Source: Acidobacteriaceae bacterium (lineage in GTDB: Bacteria > Acidobacteriota > Terriglobia > Terriglobales > Acidobacteriaceae). From it: a DNA stretch of 64,000 nucleotides. The stretch is from positions 61,062 through 125,061 of the forward strand of contig PLSM01000128.1 of assembly GCA_003165075.1 (NCBI GenBank). The letters are read 5' to 3'. The number at the start of each line of letters is the position of its first letter. Within the stretch, counting starts at the first letter, position 1. Positions 7,770 to 16,181 of this stretch are shown here, piece by piece. The translations under genes were made by a program, and so were the position numbers. The notes under the pieces were generated by a model, which saw only the letters and a program-made list of their open reading frames with translations, searched no databases and was not told where the DNA came from.

Positions 7770-8170
7770 TGCAGGGCCGCCCTAGGATCGTCAAGCGCTA
7801 CATAACAGCCGACAGTATCCAAACGGTCAATCAGGGTTGACAACGTCCAGTTTCCTGCCAGCCAGTCTTTCCCGTTCAGTCGAGCTTCTAACTGCCGCAA
7901 CGTTGAGCCGATGAAAAGGTCGACATTCGTGACGGTCGGGCACTGCGACAATTGGACTGGCGCGGCCTTGGGTGCCCACCGGATGAGCCGAACCCCGGCA
8001 GGCATGGTCGGACGCCGGGCAAGTTCGGCCATCAGCTCCAGTTTGTGCGAATGGATCACGCCTACCAAGGGTCGAAGGGTTTCCGGCAGACGCGCCCGGA
8101 CCTTGTCCTCCTCCAGCCATATCCGGCCCCCTTTACTGGTGATTGTCTCGATGATTTCCGCGGCCACCAT
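7766..8170 (-). CDS. TubC N-terminal docking-like domain protein
   Basis: A 134-residue protein starting at ATG 8170, one base after the stop of the primase gene (TGAGATG), so the two are almost certainly co-translated. Residues 1 to about 52 (AAEIIETITSKGGRIWLEED, then VIHSHKLELMAELARR) match the small TubC N-terminal docking fold, which in megasynthases mediates protein docking but is also common in short proteins encoded beside plasmid and phage primases. The C-terminal part has no recognised motif. A role as accessory factor of the neighbouring replication protein is inference. Confidence 0.6.
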   Translation of the reverse strand: MVAAEIIETITSKGGRIWLEEDKVRARLPETLRPLVGVIHSHKLELMAELARRPTMPAGVRLIRWAPKAAPVQLSQCPTVTNVDLFIGSTLRQLEARLNGKDWLAGNWTLSTLIDRLDTVGCYVALDDPRAALQ

Positions 8171-8171
8171 C

Positions 8172-10373
8172 TCACACCTCCAGGTCAAAGAACAGCCCCA
8201 GACCCGACGCCCCTTCTGGCTCCGCGCCGAGCGGCATTCCATGTGTAAGTGGAGTATCGGCGGCGGAAATAGTCGGTTGTAAATAGCCTGTATTCATGCG
8301 CGTCTGAGATGGGTCGATTTCCGCCGTGCGCTCCAGATGCGGGCGGCGGAAATGGGGCAGCGCGGAGTCCGTGTCTTTACTGGGGTTTAAGGATTCTTGC
8401 ATTTCCGCCGTCGCGTCTTTCCCATGACGGTGTAGTTCCATAGGATGCCCTTTCCCTGGCCCCGGGACAGCCTCAAAGGAATCCGATGCCATAATGAACC
8501 GCGCCTCCTTTCTCGTGTATTCCGCTGCCATGAGAAACATCTCCGCCTCCGTCTTCAGCATTGGTTGCGGGCCTGCAGCGGCGCGCCGTTCAATCTCCGA
8601 GAGGAGCTTCTCGACACCAGCCTGCTGCTTTGCCCTTTTCTCCTCAACGACGCGCAGTCGCTCGGCTTCGCCCAAGGCATCAATGTCCGTTGTCACATCC
8701 GTAACCGACCACGGGAGGTCCGCAGTGCTGATTTCCAACATTCGCGGCGCGGGTTCCTCGCCATCGCGGAATTTGGTCGAAACCAAGGCAAGCCGATACG
8801 TTGTCCTGCCCTTGCGCCTCGCGCTCCGGGCCTGCCATTCAGCGGCCCCTTGCGCCGGAAGTTCTTCGATCCAAGGCTTATTGCCAGTGGGTCTGAAGTC
8901 AGTTCCATCACGCAACTCAAAGACAATGTCCGCCCGATCTTCAATGACACCTGATCCACGGCTGTGCGCAGCGGATTTTATCGTGTTGCCCAACAGGAGG
9001 ACGGCAGGACCATTCTCGCGGTGACAAATGTCGAGAAGTGGGACCATGGCTTGGGCAGGTTTGGAGCTATCCTGCTCCCCGACTCCTTCGGCCATGGCAT
9101 CTAGAGAATCGACGATAACCAAGTCATAATCCGCGTATGGGAACTCCGCCCATGCTTCGGGTTTCGTCAATGGCGGGCACTTTTCCCGGCTCACGACCCG
9201 AAGTGTCTTCAAGTCTTCCGCCCCAAAACCACGAAGGCGCATCCTTATCGTGTGGCGTGGATTATCACGGTCCAATATGAGAACCCTCAGCCCGCGGCGC
9301 GCAGTCTCTACTGCCCAGTAATCGGCCAACAGCGATTTCCCAATTCCGCGGGGCGCAAACATCTGAGTCAGACGGCCCGGCGCGAGAACATCCGGCACGA
9401 GCCAGTCAATGGCCGCCTCGGTTTCCGTTAGAAAGGTGTCCATGTTTTCCGCGTTCCAAGGTGAGGCTATTCCCTTCGCTTCGGGGCCTTGAATGGGTGG
9501 AGTCCAAACTGGAGCAGAAGTAATTAGTTTTCGCAACTCCTGCTCTGAATGGTCTTGTAGCCAGTCGGTTACATCACCCTTTTCCGGCAAGTCGCGAAAG
9601 GCGATACGACGGACGGATTCGGCATACTTGTGAACTTGGGAGGCAACGTAGTCTGCCCAAGCACGGCCTGCATCGTCATTGTCCTCAAGAATGACAACGC
9701 GCTTGCCGGCAAAGTAGGGATTGTAGTGCTCCATCCACTTCGGGGAATCTCCAGGCTTCCATGCGCCCTCAGAGTTGGTCGTTGTTGCTACCCGCAAATC
9801 CGGCTTGTCGGGGAACAGGTTCAGTTTGCCAAGGGTATCGCAATCCTTTTCGCCTTCGGGGAGGAGTACAAGGTTGGCCGTCACAAGGTCGGGAAGGTTG
9901 TAGAGCGGCTTCCGGGCCTTCTGCGCCTCGTTCAACCCGGGCAACCAGCCATTCTTGCCGTCCGGCCTGTAAATTGCAAAGTCTTTTTTACCATCAGGAC
10001 GGTCGTAGCGGCGTTTCTGGAAAGCGATCGCCCTATCGGCCTGGCGGTAGTTGTAGACCGCTGAACACCGGCCGTGCGGGCCCACAATGTCCAACTGGGC
10101 GCCGGTCAGTTCCGCAATCGTGGCCTTGGCCTCGGCCATTGAGCAGTTGGAAAACCGCATCTCGAACTGAAAGGTGTTCCCCTTGGCAGCACAGGCTTGG
10201 CAGTTGAATCCGCCATTGCCGCTCAAGAATACCGTCGCGGAGGCCGTCCGGTCGTCATGGAAGGGGCAGCGCACGGCTATCTTTTTATGCGCCGGAAGTG
10301 GCACCCCCAGCCGGGATTCAAAATATTTCCGAATTTGATCGAACGTGAGGGCGAAGGTGGTCATTTGAACCAT
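8172..10373 (-). CDS. Mobile-element replication protein: CHC2 primase zinc finger, TOPRIM and RepA-like ATPase
   Basis: A 733-residue multidomain protein. A CHC2 zinc finger is formed by C36-P-F-H39 and C58-Q-A-C61. A TOPRIM domain follows, with LLPEGEKDCDTLG near 170 and VVILEDNDDAGR near 226, the acidic residues that bind metal in primases. A P-loop ATPase of the AAA_25/RepA type comes next, with Walker A APRGIGKS near 340 and Walker B DLVIVDS near 415. The C-terminal third is charged and poorly conserved. Such primase-helicase fusions start or support replication of phages, plasmids and satellite elements. The start may be the ATG at 10364 (MTTFALTF), which has GGGG at better spacing. It lies downstream of the AlpA gene in the same direction. 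Confidence 0.85.
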   Translation of the reverse strand: MVQMTTFALTFDQIRKYFESRLGVPLPAHKKIAVRCPFHDDRTASATVFLSGNGGFNCQACAAKGNTFQFEMRFSNCSMAEAKATIAELTGAQLDIVGPHGRCSAVYNYRQADRAIAFQKRRYDRPDGKKDFAIYRPDGKNGWLPGLNEAQKARKPLYNLPDLVTANLVLLPEGEKDCDTLGKLNLFPDKPDLRVATTTNSEGAWKPGDSPKWMEHYNPYFAGKRVVILEDNDDAGRAWADYVASQVHKYAESVRRIAFRDLPEKGDVTDWLQDHSEQELRKLITSAPVWTPPIQGPEAKGIASPWNAENMDTFLTETEAAIDWLVPDVLAPGRLTQMFAPRGIGKSLLADYWAVETARRGLRVLILDRDNPRHTIRMRLRGFGAEDLKTLRVVSREKCPPLTKPEAWAEFPYADYDLVIVDSLDAMAEGVGEQDSSKPAQAMVPLLDICHRENGPAVLLLGNTIKSAAHSRGSGVIEDRADIVFELRDGTDFRPTGNKPWIEELPAQGAAEWQARSARRKGRTTYRLALVSTKFRDGEEPAPRMLEISTADLPWSVTDVTTDIDALGEAERLRVVEEKRAKQQAGVEKLLSEIERRAAAGPQPMLKTEAEMFLMAAEYTRKEARFIMASDSFEAVPGPGKGHPMELHRHGKDATAEMQESLNPSKDTDSALPHFRRPHLERTAEIDPSQTRMNTGYLQPTISAADTPLTHGMPLGAEPEGASGLGLFFDLEV

Positions 10374-10425
10374 CCCCGGCAGCGCATCTGCCTATACAGC
10401 ACGGCTTCGGTGGTGCCGACGGTCA

Positions 10426-10653
10426 TCAGCGCACCTCCGGCATCGCGCGTGGCGGCGCTGGCCTGGCCTTATCATGCTTAGCTATCTTGTCTTCAATCCA
10501 GGCGCTAATTTCTGTCTCGCGCCAAGCTACAGCGCGCGCCCCAAGACTGTAAGGCCGGGGAAACTCGCCCGAAGAGATTAGGCGGTAGATGGTGGCGCGG
10601 CTGTAGGGTACTCGGTTTCTCACTTCGGAAAGTCGCAGAAGCTTTTCGAGCAT
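10426..10653 (-). CDS. AlpA-family excisionase-like regulator
   Basis: A 75-residue winged-helix DNA-binding protein of the AlpA/MerR-like group: MLEKLLRLSEVRNRVPYSRA, then TIYRLISSGEFPRPYSLGAR and VAWRETEISAWIEDKI. AlpA proteins regulate or act as excisionases for P4-like satellites and integrative elements. ATG 10653 is preceded by AAGGAGG with ideal spacing; the longer frame to 10785 runs through hairpins and is rejected. It heads the minus-strand operon AlpA, replication protein, TubC-like protein, the usual order of an integrative-element replication module. Confidence 0.85.
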   Translation of the reverse strand: MLEKLLRLSEVRNRVPYSRATIYRLISSGEFPRPYSLGARAVAWRETEISAWIEDKIAKHDKARPAPPRAMPEVR

Positions 10654-10737
10654 AGGCCTCCTTCCCGCATTTCGGGCGGGTTGTGCAGTGTTGGAATGTT
10701 GAGGGGGTGAAACTCCGAAAAAGCAGAATCCAGGCAC

Positions 10738-10762
10738 AAAAAAGCCGCCCATAAAGGCGGCT
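10738..10762 (-). terminator. Rho-independent terminator, minus strand
   Basis: The stem AGCCGCC/GGCGGCT with a six-base loop (CATAAA) is preceded on the plus strand by six A residues, which become a T run after the hairpin on the minus strand. It would end leftward transcription coming from the right, just upstream of the AlpA gene, insulating the element's operon. Confidence 0.6.
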
Positions 10763-10783
10763 GTGGTTCCATTTTGTGAGCAC

Positions 10784-10803
10784 AAAAAAACGCCCTATAG
10801 GCG
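10784..10803 (-). terminator. Second minus-strand terminator-like hairpin
   Basis: A short CGCC/GGCG stem with loop CTATA next to a run of seven A (T run on the minus strand), 20 bases to the right of the first hairpin. The stem is weak alone, but the two similar hairpins in tandem look like a double terminator. Confidence 0.4.
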
Positions 10804-11297
10804 GTTCGGTAAATCCGTTATGTGGGCTGGAAATTGTCTAGTGTGACGGCTGGCAATCTCAAAGCACACTTCTAGCTTGTATTGTCTGAGGGTTCGCGGG
10901 TTGTTGCAGCGCCGCGACTCGCGTTATGCTTTTGGGCCAGATCAGACGGTCATTGGCCCGATAAGCTCACCCTTTACATCGGGGTGTTGCCTATATGAGT
11001 CAGGTTCAAAATACCATAGGTTGGGAGTACCAGCAAGGCTCATTAGCGTTTCTATGACCTCATTTTGTCATGCTGGACAGCCAAAGGGCAGAGTCAACCA
11101 CCAGGGCAGTTTGGGACTCCAGTGGGACTCTGAGCGGAGTTAGACTCGCGTGTTCCGCATGAATATTGGTAATTGCCGCGATTTCTACTTTCTGCATCGG
11201 AAAATGACCGGCAGCCACCATTGTCTGAACGCCTGTCGCGCTCGGTTGCCCTGACCTGCGACCGCACTTCCGCTTTGCGCCAGGAGCAGACCGCGTC
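10804..11297. other. Putative right border zone of the mobile element
   Basis: About 490 bases between the AlpA/terminator block and the first chromosomal-type gene. No integrase, tRNA or clear direct repeat is visible. Short frames on both strands are interrupted by stops. Because AlpA modules usually lie next to the integrase and attachment site, the element border is probably here, but no attachment sequence could be defined from this window alone. Confidence 0.35.
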
Positions 11298-11543
11298 TCA
11301 CGCTGGGACAGAAATTACGTTCCCTCGAGCAGCGGCCGGTTGAGGTTGGAGCCGTGGGGCGTTCACATAGATCAAATCCACCCTGGGGATTTCCTTTTCG
11401 AAGTAGTCGGGGCCGGACACTTGAAGCCGTCTGAGATCGGCAAAGAGTCCATCCTTGCTCACGTTGACGACCTGAAACACTCCGGTCTGACCGAGGATGC
11501 GGACCCGGTCCCCTTTGTAGGGCCTTCTCATTACACTGCTCAT
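11298..11543 (-). CDS. Conserved-looking small hypothetical protein (SH3-like beta barrel?)
   Basis: An 81-residue protein with alternating hydrophobic strands and Gly turns (MRRPYKGDRVRILGQTGVFQ, VVNVSKDGLFADLRRLQ), a pattern typical of small SH3-like beta-barrels. A second ATG at 11531 gives MRRPYKGD, which may be the true start. The C-terminal Pro/Gln/Ala tail is flexible. Codon use resembles the chromosome rather than the island to the left. Function unknown. Confidence 0.55.
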   Translation of the reverse strand: MSSVMRRPYKGDRVRILGQTGVFQVVNVSKDGLFADLRRLQVSGPDYFEKEIPRVDLIYVNAPRLQPQPAAARGNVISVPA

Positions 11544-11878
11544 GCAATCATCATCGAATCATTCGCCCGCTCGCCCAATCCCCCGATGGGCTTGCACTCC
11601 TACCACTACTGGGTAGCGAATAAAAGGGAAACATGGGTTTTTGAGAGTGCTTACCAGCCTTCACAGCCCCTCCTGGTCGTTCGGTATCGGTGCACCGGCG
11701 TCTGGGGTGCGATGAGCCGTTTACATTGTGTCCAACGGACGGAACTCACAGAACAGTGGCCCTTCGCCGCTGCGCTACACTGGCACTCTCGGTGAAACCA
11801 AGTGCCGGGCGGTTCTATACTTCACTGGGACTGCCAGGTGCAGTTTGGAAGAACAGCGAAGATCACGTTATTGGGTGA
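11544..11878. promoter_or_regulatory. Upstream region of the DapA-like/BMC operon
   Basis: About 335 bases between a minus-strand hypothetical gene and the plus-strand DapA-like gene, expected to hold the operon promoter. It contains an inverted repeat GGCACT/AGTGCC separated by 13 bases (about 11781 to 11806), roughly 75 bases before the start, which could be an operator. No sigma-70 consensus is convincing and no riboswitch was recognised. Confidence 0.3.
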
Positions 11879-12922
11879 ATGCCGGTGCCTGCCATGGATG
11901 CTCGCGAATTGAATAGATTGGAAGGAATTTTCACGCCGCTTTTGGTTCCGTTGGACGGACAAGGCCAGATCAACGAGCCGGAGTTTCGCCGCTTCGTCTC
12001 CTGGTTGATCGAGAGCGGAGTGCATGGCCTTTATCCGAATGGGTCGACCGGGGAGTTTACGCGCTTTACGCCGGCAGAACGGCGCCGCATTGTCCAGGTA
12101 GTGGCAGAGGAAACCGCCGGCCGCGTGCCCATTCTGGCGGGCGCCGCAGAAGCCAACGTGAAGGAGACTCTCTCAGCCTGTGAGGCCTACGCGGAAATGG
12201 GCGTGAGGGCGGTCGCGATCGTGGCGCCGTTCTACTACAGGCTGGGTCCTGAATCGGTGTACGCGTACTTTGCCGAGATCGCTCGTAACTCACCGATCGA
12301 TCTCACCTTATATAACATCCCGATGTTCGCCAGCCCCATCGACGTGGCAACCATCCGGCGCCTCGCGGATGAATTCCCCAGGGTGATCGGGATCAAGGAT
12401 TCCTCAGGCGATCTGGCTTTTATGATGCGCATGATTTCGGCGGTGCGCCCGCTGCGTCCGGACTTTACATTCCTCACCGGCTGGGAAGCTGTCTTGGTTC
12501 CCATGCTGATGATCGGCTGCGACGGAGGCACCCATGCGACCAGCAACGTGGCGCCGGAGATTACGCGCCGGATGTACGATCTGTTCCGTTCCGGCGACCA
12601 CGCTGGCGCCATGAAGTGGCAGTATCGCCTTCTCGAACTGTTCGACGTCATGCTCAATTCCTTCGAGTTCCCCGACGGGTTCCGGGCGGCGGCGGAGTTG
12701 CGCGGCTTTCACTTTGGCCGCGGCCGACAGCCCCAGACAAGTTCGCAGCGCATCGATAATGCGGCTCTCAGTTCCGTTCTGGAGTGCATATTGGCCGACT
12801 TTGAGCTGGTAAACCCGCCGGCTGCCGGGTGCGGCGTGCGCAGCGGGAATATCGGGAACGACAAACTGGAGCAGGTAGTGGTCAAAGTCCTGCACGAACT
12901 GAAAGACAAGGGTGTGTTCTGA
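11879..12922 (+). CDS. DapA-family lyase/aldolase with candidate BMC encapsulation peptide
   Basis: A 347-residue TIM-barrel protein of the dihydrodipicolinate synthase/N-acetylneuraminate lyase family. Visible are the carboxylate-binding GSTGE (residues 55 to 59), catalytic Tyr145 in LYNIP and the Schiff-base Lys173 in GIKDSSGD. The family catalyses retro-aldol or aldol reactions with pyruvate or related 2-oxoacids; the substrate here is unknown. The barrel ends near 310. It is followed by a Gly/Pro/Ala linker ([13 protein letters not shown]) and an amphipathic helix ([19 protein letters not shown], 327 to 345), the form of an encapsulation peptide that targets enzymes into microcompartments. 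Its stop overlaps the likely CTG start of the shell gene. Cytosolic, no signal peptide. An alternative start is ATG 11894. Confidence 0.88.
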   Translation: MPVPAMDARELNRLEGIFTPLLVPLDGQGQINEPEFRRFVSWLIESGVHGLYPNGSTGEFTRFTPAERRRIVQVVAEETAGRVPILAGAAEANVKETLSACEAYAEMGVRAVAIVAPFYYRLGPESVYAYFAEIARNSPIDLTLYNIPMFASPIDVATIRRLADEFPRVIGIKDSSGDLAFMMRMISAVRPLRPDFTFLTGWEAVLVPMLMIGCDGGTHATSNVAPEITRRMYDLFRSGDHAGAMKWQYRLLELFDVMLNSFEFPDGFRAAAELRGFHFGRGRQPQTSSQRIDNAALSSVLECILADFELVNPPAAGCGVRSGNIGNDKLEQVVVKVLHELKDKGVF

Positions 12923-13524
12923 TCGAAGCCCTCGCACTGATCGAGATTGGCGGCTGGTCGCCGGCCATGGTAGTGCTCGACACCATGGAAAAGTGCGCCC
13001 GGGTGCGCGTCCTGGAGACCGAGCTAAACGACGCTCCCGGCGTCTGCATCAAGCTGCACGGGCCGGTGGCCGATGTGGAAGCTGCCGCGCGAGCCGCCGA
13101 GGCAGCTGCATCCGCCATGCAGATGCCCATCATTGCCCACGTGATAGCGAACCCATCGGAACAGGCACGCGCCGCCTACGAAGCGGGGCAGGATTACAGC
13201 CCCCTGATCGAACAGGCAACAACTCAGAGACCGGAGAATCCTATGAGCGATCAAGCGAACTTTGCCGTGGGCATGATTGAGACCCAGGGCTTTACCGCCG
13301 TATTTGAGGCCATCGACACCGCATTGAAGACTGCGTCGGTGGAGGTTCTGGCGCGGGAAAAACTCGGCGGGGGATATATCACGGTGGTCATCAAAGGGGA
13401 TGTCGCCGCGGTGCGCGCGGCAGTGGAGGCTGGAAAGGCCAAGGTAGAAGGCCTGGGCCGCCTGGTGGCGGCTCACGTCATTGCCAGCCCCAGCAAGGGC
13501 GTGCTGGCGCTGCTCCCCAAGTAG
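12919..13524 (+). CDS. Tandem BMC-domain microcompartment shell protein
   Basis: About 201 residues forming two bacterial microcompartment domains in one chain. Domain 1 is residues 2 to 82 ([10 protein letters not shown] to [10 protein letters not shown]), domain 2 residues 116 to 195 ([10 protein letters not shown] to [10 protein letters not shown]), with a linker of about 33. Tandem domains form trimeric pseudohexamers that tile the protein shell. Domain 2 keeps the typical pore loop KLGGGY; domain 1 has ELNDAPG instead. The fold must start at or before [12 protein letters not shown]. The only nearby initiator in frame is CTG 12919, overlapping the DapA-like stop, with AAGGG upstream; GTG 12829 lies inside the lyase gene. 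An internal ATG at 13243, with GGAG before it, would give a single-domain shell protein of 93 residues. Confidence 0.88.
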   Translation: MIEALALIEIGGWSPAMVVLDTMEKCARVRVLETELNDAPGVCIKLHGPVADVEAAARAAEAAASAMQMPIIAHVIANPSEQARAAYEAGQDYSPLIEQATTQRPENPMSDQANFAVGMIETQGFTAVFEAIDTALKTASVEVLAREKLGGGYITVVIKGDVAAVRAAVEAGKAKVEGLGRLVAAHVIASPSKGVLALLPK

Positions 13525-13571
13525 CGTCGTCTTTAGCGAAGCGACAAGGGCAATCTTCGGCAGCAACCGTG

Positions 13572-14864
13572 TTATGCGGCCAATGTCCTGATGGCCTGGA
13601 CCAGCTTATCCAAGTCGGCCAGGGTGGTATACACATGAGGAGTTACACGGACGCAGCTGATGTTCTCAACAACAATGCCTACCGCATGAATCTTGTATTG
13701 GTTGAACAAGGCGGTATTCAACTCCCCGGGAGTCATACCGTCGATAGTTACTCCGCAGATAGCGCAGGAGTATTTGGGATTAAGAGAAGTATGTAGTTTG
13801 ACCTTCGGGATTCCCTGTACCTTTGTAGCCCAGTAATCCTTCAGATAGCGGATGCGCTCTTCCTTGCGCTTGCTGCCTATCCCCTCATGGAAGTTAACCG
13901 CCTCTCCAATTCCCTGCTCGATGGGAAAACTGCGCGTACCCAGGGATTCGAATTTGCGAATATCGGCGCTATGCGGCGTGCCGTTGCAGGTCAGCGGCCA
14001 TATCTTTTCAATCTTGTCGCTCTTTACCCACATCATTCCCGACCCGATCGGCGCGGAGAGAAACTTGTGCAGGCTGGTGCCAAAGTAATCGCAATGAAGC
14101 TCGGGAATCTTGAAATCCAGCAGGCCGAAGGAGTGGGCGCCATCCACGATCACTTCAATGCCCCGCGCATGCGCCATGTCACAGATCTTCTGCACGGGCA
14201 TGATCTGCCCCAACCAGTTGATTATGTGGGTCACGTGCAGCAGCTTGGTCCGGGGTGTGATGGCCTCTTCGAAGGCCTTCACAATCTTGTCGTCATCTTC
14301 AATGGGAAAGTCGAAACTGATCTGCTTGTAGACGATGCCGTCCCGCTCAGCCCTTTGCCGGTAAGCCTGGATCATGTTGGGATAATCCTGCCTGGTGCCG
14401 ATCACCTCATCGCCGCTCTTCAAAGGAAGCCCATAGATGATGGTGTTCAGCGCTTCGGTCGAGTTCCGGTCGATGGCAATCTCACCGGGATGCGCGCCGG
14501 CTAACCTGGCGAGCTTTTCGCGCAGGGGTTCACGGCCCTGGTCGAGGATGCCCCACATGTAATAGGAAGGGCCTTCGTTGGCCAGTTGGTTATAGCGCTC
14601 CACCGCCTGCTGCACTACGATCGGCGATGGAGAAACTCCCCCGTTGTTCAGGTTGATGAGATCGGGGTTGACCGAGTAGGCCTGTTGAATCACGCTCCAG
14701 TAGTCTTCGTTCTGAGCCACCAGTTCGGCGTTCAGGTGGCGGACTTTACCCGATGCAGCCGCCCAATCGGCTGCATGCGCCTGGTGGAATAAGCTGTTGA
14801 CCGAAAATGCGCCGGCCAGGGTCGCGGCCTGCTTGAGAAACGTGCGCCGTCCATTTGAATGCAT
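13572..14864 (-). CDS. Tat-exported class V aminotransferase-fold PLP enzyme
   Basis: A 430-residue protein with a twin-arginine signal (NGRRTFLKQAATLAGAF). The mature part is a class V aminotransferase fold similar to isopenicillin-N epimerase/cysteine desulfurase-like proteins: NNGGVSPSP near the N-terminus, RNSTEALN for phosphate binding, VDGAHSFG with the PLP-nitrogen Asp, and the Schiff-base Lys in TSLHKFLSAPIGSG. Reaction and substrate are unknown. It is convergent with the BMC shell gene, 47 bases from its stop. Because it is predicted to be exported after folding with cofactor, it is unlikely to be a cargo of the compartment. ATG 14864 is chosen; an in-frame TTG lies three codons upstream. 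Confidence 0.85.
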   Translation of the reverse strand: MHSNGRRTFLKQAATLAGAFSVNSLFHQAHAADWAAASGKVRHLNAELVAQNEDYWSVIQQAYSVNPDLINLNNGGVSPSPIVVQQAVERYNQLANEGPSYYMWGILDQGREPLREKLARLAGAHPGEIAIDRNSTEALNTIIYGLPLKSGDEVIGTRQDYPNMIQAYRQRAERDGIVYKQISFDFPIEDDDKIVKAFEEAITPRTKLLHVTHIINWLGQIMPVQKICDMAHARGIEVIVDGAHSFGLLDFKIPELHCDYFGTSLHKFLSAPIGSGMMWVKSDKIEKIWPLTCNGTPHSADIRKFESLGTRSFPIEQGIGEAVNFHEGIGSKRKEERIRYLKDYWATKVQGIPKVKLHTSLNPKYSCAICGVTIDGMTPGELNTALFNQYKIHAVGIVVENISCVRVTPHVYTTLADLDKLVQAIRTLAA

Positions 14865-14951
14865 AGAGAGCAATTTAGGCGTTCGCGCACCGGCCGCGCA
14901 ACTGCAAATTGTGACGGAGAACAGCAGGCTTCATTGTCGCTGCCATTGCGC

Positions 14952-16100
14952 CTATTTTCCGCTGGTCAGGTTGCGGATGATGTCGGCCTCGCGCTGGCGG
15001 TAGGGCGTGCCGTCAGGGTGAAAGACGTCGTGGAACCAGATGGGCGGCTGCTCCAGCACATACGGGTGCTGCCAGGAGTCCCATGGCAGCCAGGTCTGGC
15101 TTTTGCCGGCCACCAGGCCCCAGTTGATGGCGGCTACATGATGCTGCCGGGCAATGGGCAGAATGGTGTCAAAGGTGCTGCCGTTGCCGCGGGCCATGTA
15201 TTCGGTGCACAGCAGCGGGCGGTGGAACTGCTCCAACTGCTGCACGCTCTTCTCGAAATCTTCAGGCCAACCGTAGTTGTGAAAGCTGATCACGTCGGAT
15301 TGCTCAATCTGGATGCGCGCCAGGGGCGGCATCGCGGCCAACGAACTCCAGTCGCCGTGATAAAGGCCGCTGGTGAGCGGCTGCGTAGGATGCGTGGAGC
15401 GAGCCCAGGCAAAGACCTGTGGCAGCAGGCCCCGGATGATCTCGTTTTTGTTCCGGGGATCGCCTTTGGCGTAGGAATCGTCGTTGCCGTTGTCCGGTTC
15501 GTTCCACAGGTCCCAGGCCAGGATGCGTGGATCGTTGGCAAAGGCGCCAACCACGCCCTCGACGTAATGCTCGAGGCGCGGATACTGCGCAGGATCGGCC
15601 AGAATTTCGGCGCCCGGAGCCTGTACCCAGCCGGAGTTGTGCACGCCGGGGATGGGCGGGTGCTGCGGACCGAGTTTGGGATGCGGGTCCCAGCAGGAGT
15701 CAAAGAGTACGAACACCGGCCGAATGTGGTGCCGCGCCGCGATGGTGAGGAAGTCATTGACGCGCTGGTCGAAAGCCTTCGGATCCTGCTCCCATACCAG
15801 GTTATGCAGGAAGACGCGCATGGTGTTCATGCCGATGCCCTCGGCCCATCCCAGCTCGCGGTCGATGGTGACGGGGTCATAGCTCTCGGCCTGCCACATT
15901 TCAAGCTCATTGATGGCGGTAGAGGGCAGGAAGTTTGCGCCCACGGGCCAGGGCTGCTGGGCATACCAGGCATTGGCCTGGGCTTCGCTCCAGCGGGTCG
16001 GTGCGGCGGCGCCCGGCTGGGCAAAAAGACCAGGGACGCATGCGAGCAACAGCGCGAGTAAGACAGTCCACCGGCAGGATTTTCTGAAGCACAGATTCAT
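14952..16100 (-). CDS. Exported GH5-like glycoside hydrolase
   Basis: A 382-residue protein with a Sec signal (TVLLALLLACVPGLFA). The mature TIM barrel shows FLPSTAINELEMWQ, GMNTMRVFLHNLVWE and the acid/base motif AWDLWNEPDN (Glu in NEP); a candidate nucleophile is the Glu in PLLCTEYMAR. This pattern belongs to clan GH-A, closest to GH5-like enzymes often labelled cellulase or 1,4-beta-xylanase. Substrate cannot be set from sequence. ATG 16100 follows AAGGAG five bases upstream, so the ATG at 16115 is rejected. The product probably works in the periplasm or outside the cell on plant-type polysaccharides. Confidence 0.82.
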   Translation of the reverse strand: MNLCFRKSCRWTVLLALLLACVPGLFAQPGAAAPTRWSEAQANAWYAQQPWPVGANFLPSTAINELEMWQAESYDPVTIDRELGWAEGIGMNTMRVFLHNLVWEQDPKAFDQRVNDFLTIAARHHIRPVFVLFDSCWDPHPKLGPQHPPIPGVHNSGWVQAPGAEILADPAQYPRLEHYVEGVVGAFANDPRILAWDLWNEPDNGNDDSYAKGDPRNKNEIIRGLLPQVFAWARSTHPTQPLTSGLYHGDWSSLAAMPPLARIQIEQSDVISFHNYGWPEDFEKSVQQLEQFHRPLLCTEYMARGNGSTFDTILPIARQHHVAAINWGLVAGKSQTWLPWDSWQHPYVLEQPPIWFHDVFHPDGTPYRQREADIIRNLTSGK

Positions 16101-16181
16101 CAGGTCTCCTTGCATCTGCGGGAAGGAGAATTTTACTGTGCCGGGGCAAGGTACGTCGTGCGGGCGGTCTCCGCGACTTGT

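Noticed and set aside
10804..11297. tRNA gene or attachment site at the island border
   Set aside because: A GGTTCAAA word near 11003 recalls a T-loop, but no cloverleaf or matching direct repeat could be built.
12829..12918. N-terminal extension of the shell protein from GTG 12829
   Set aside because: The 30 extra residues lie inside the lyase gene, are Arg/Gln-rich and do not resemble a BMC protein; the fold starts at 12919.
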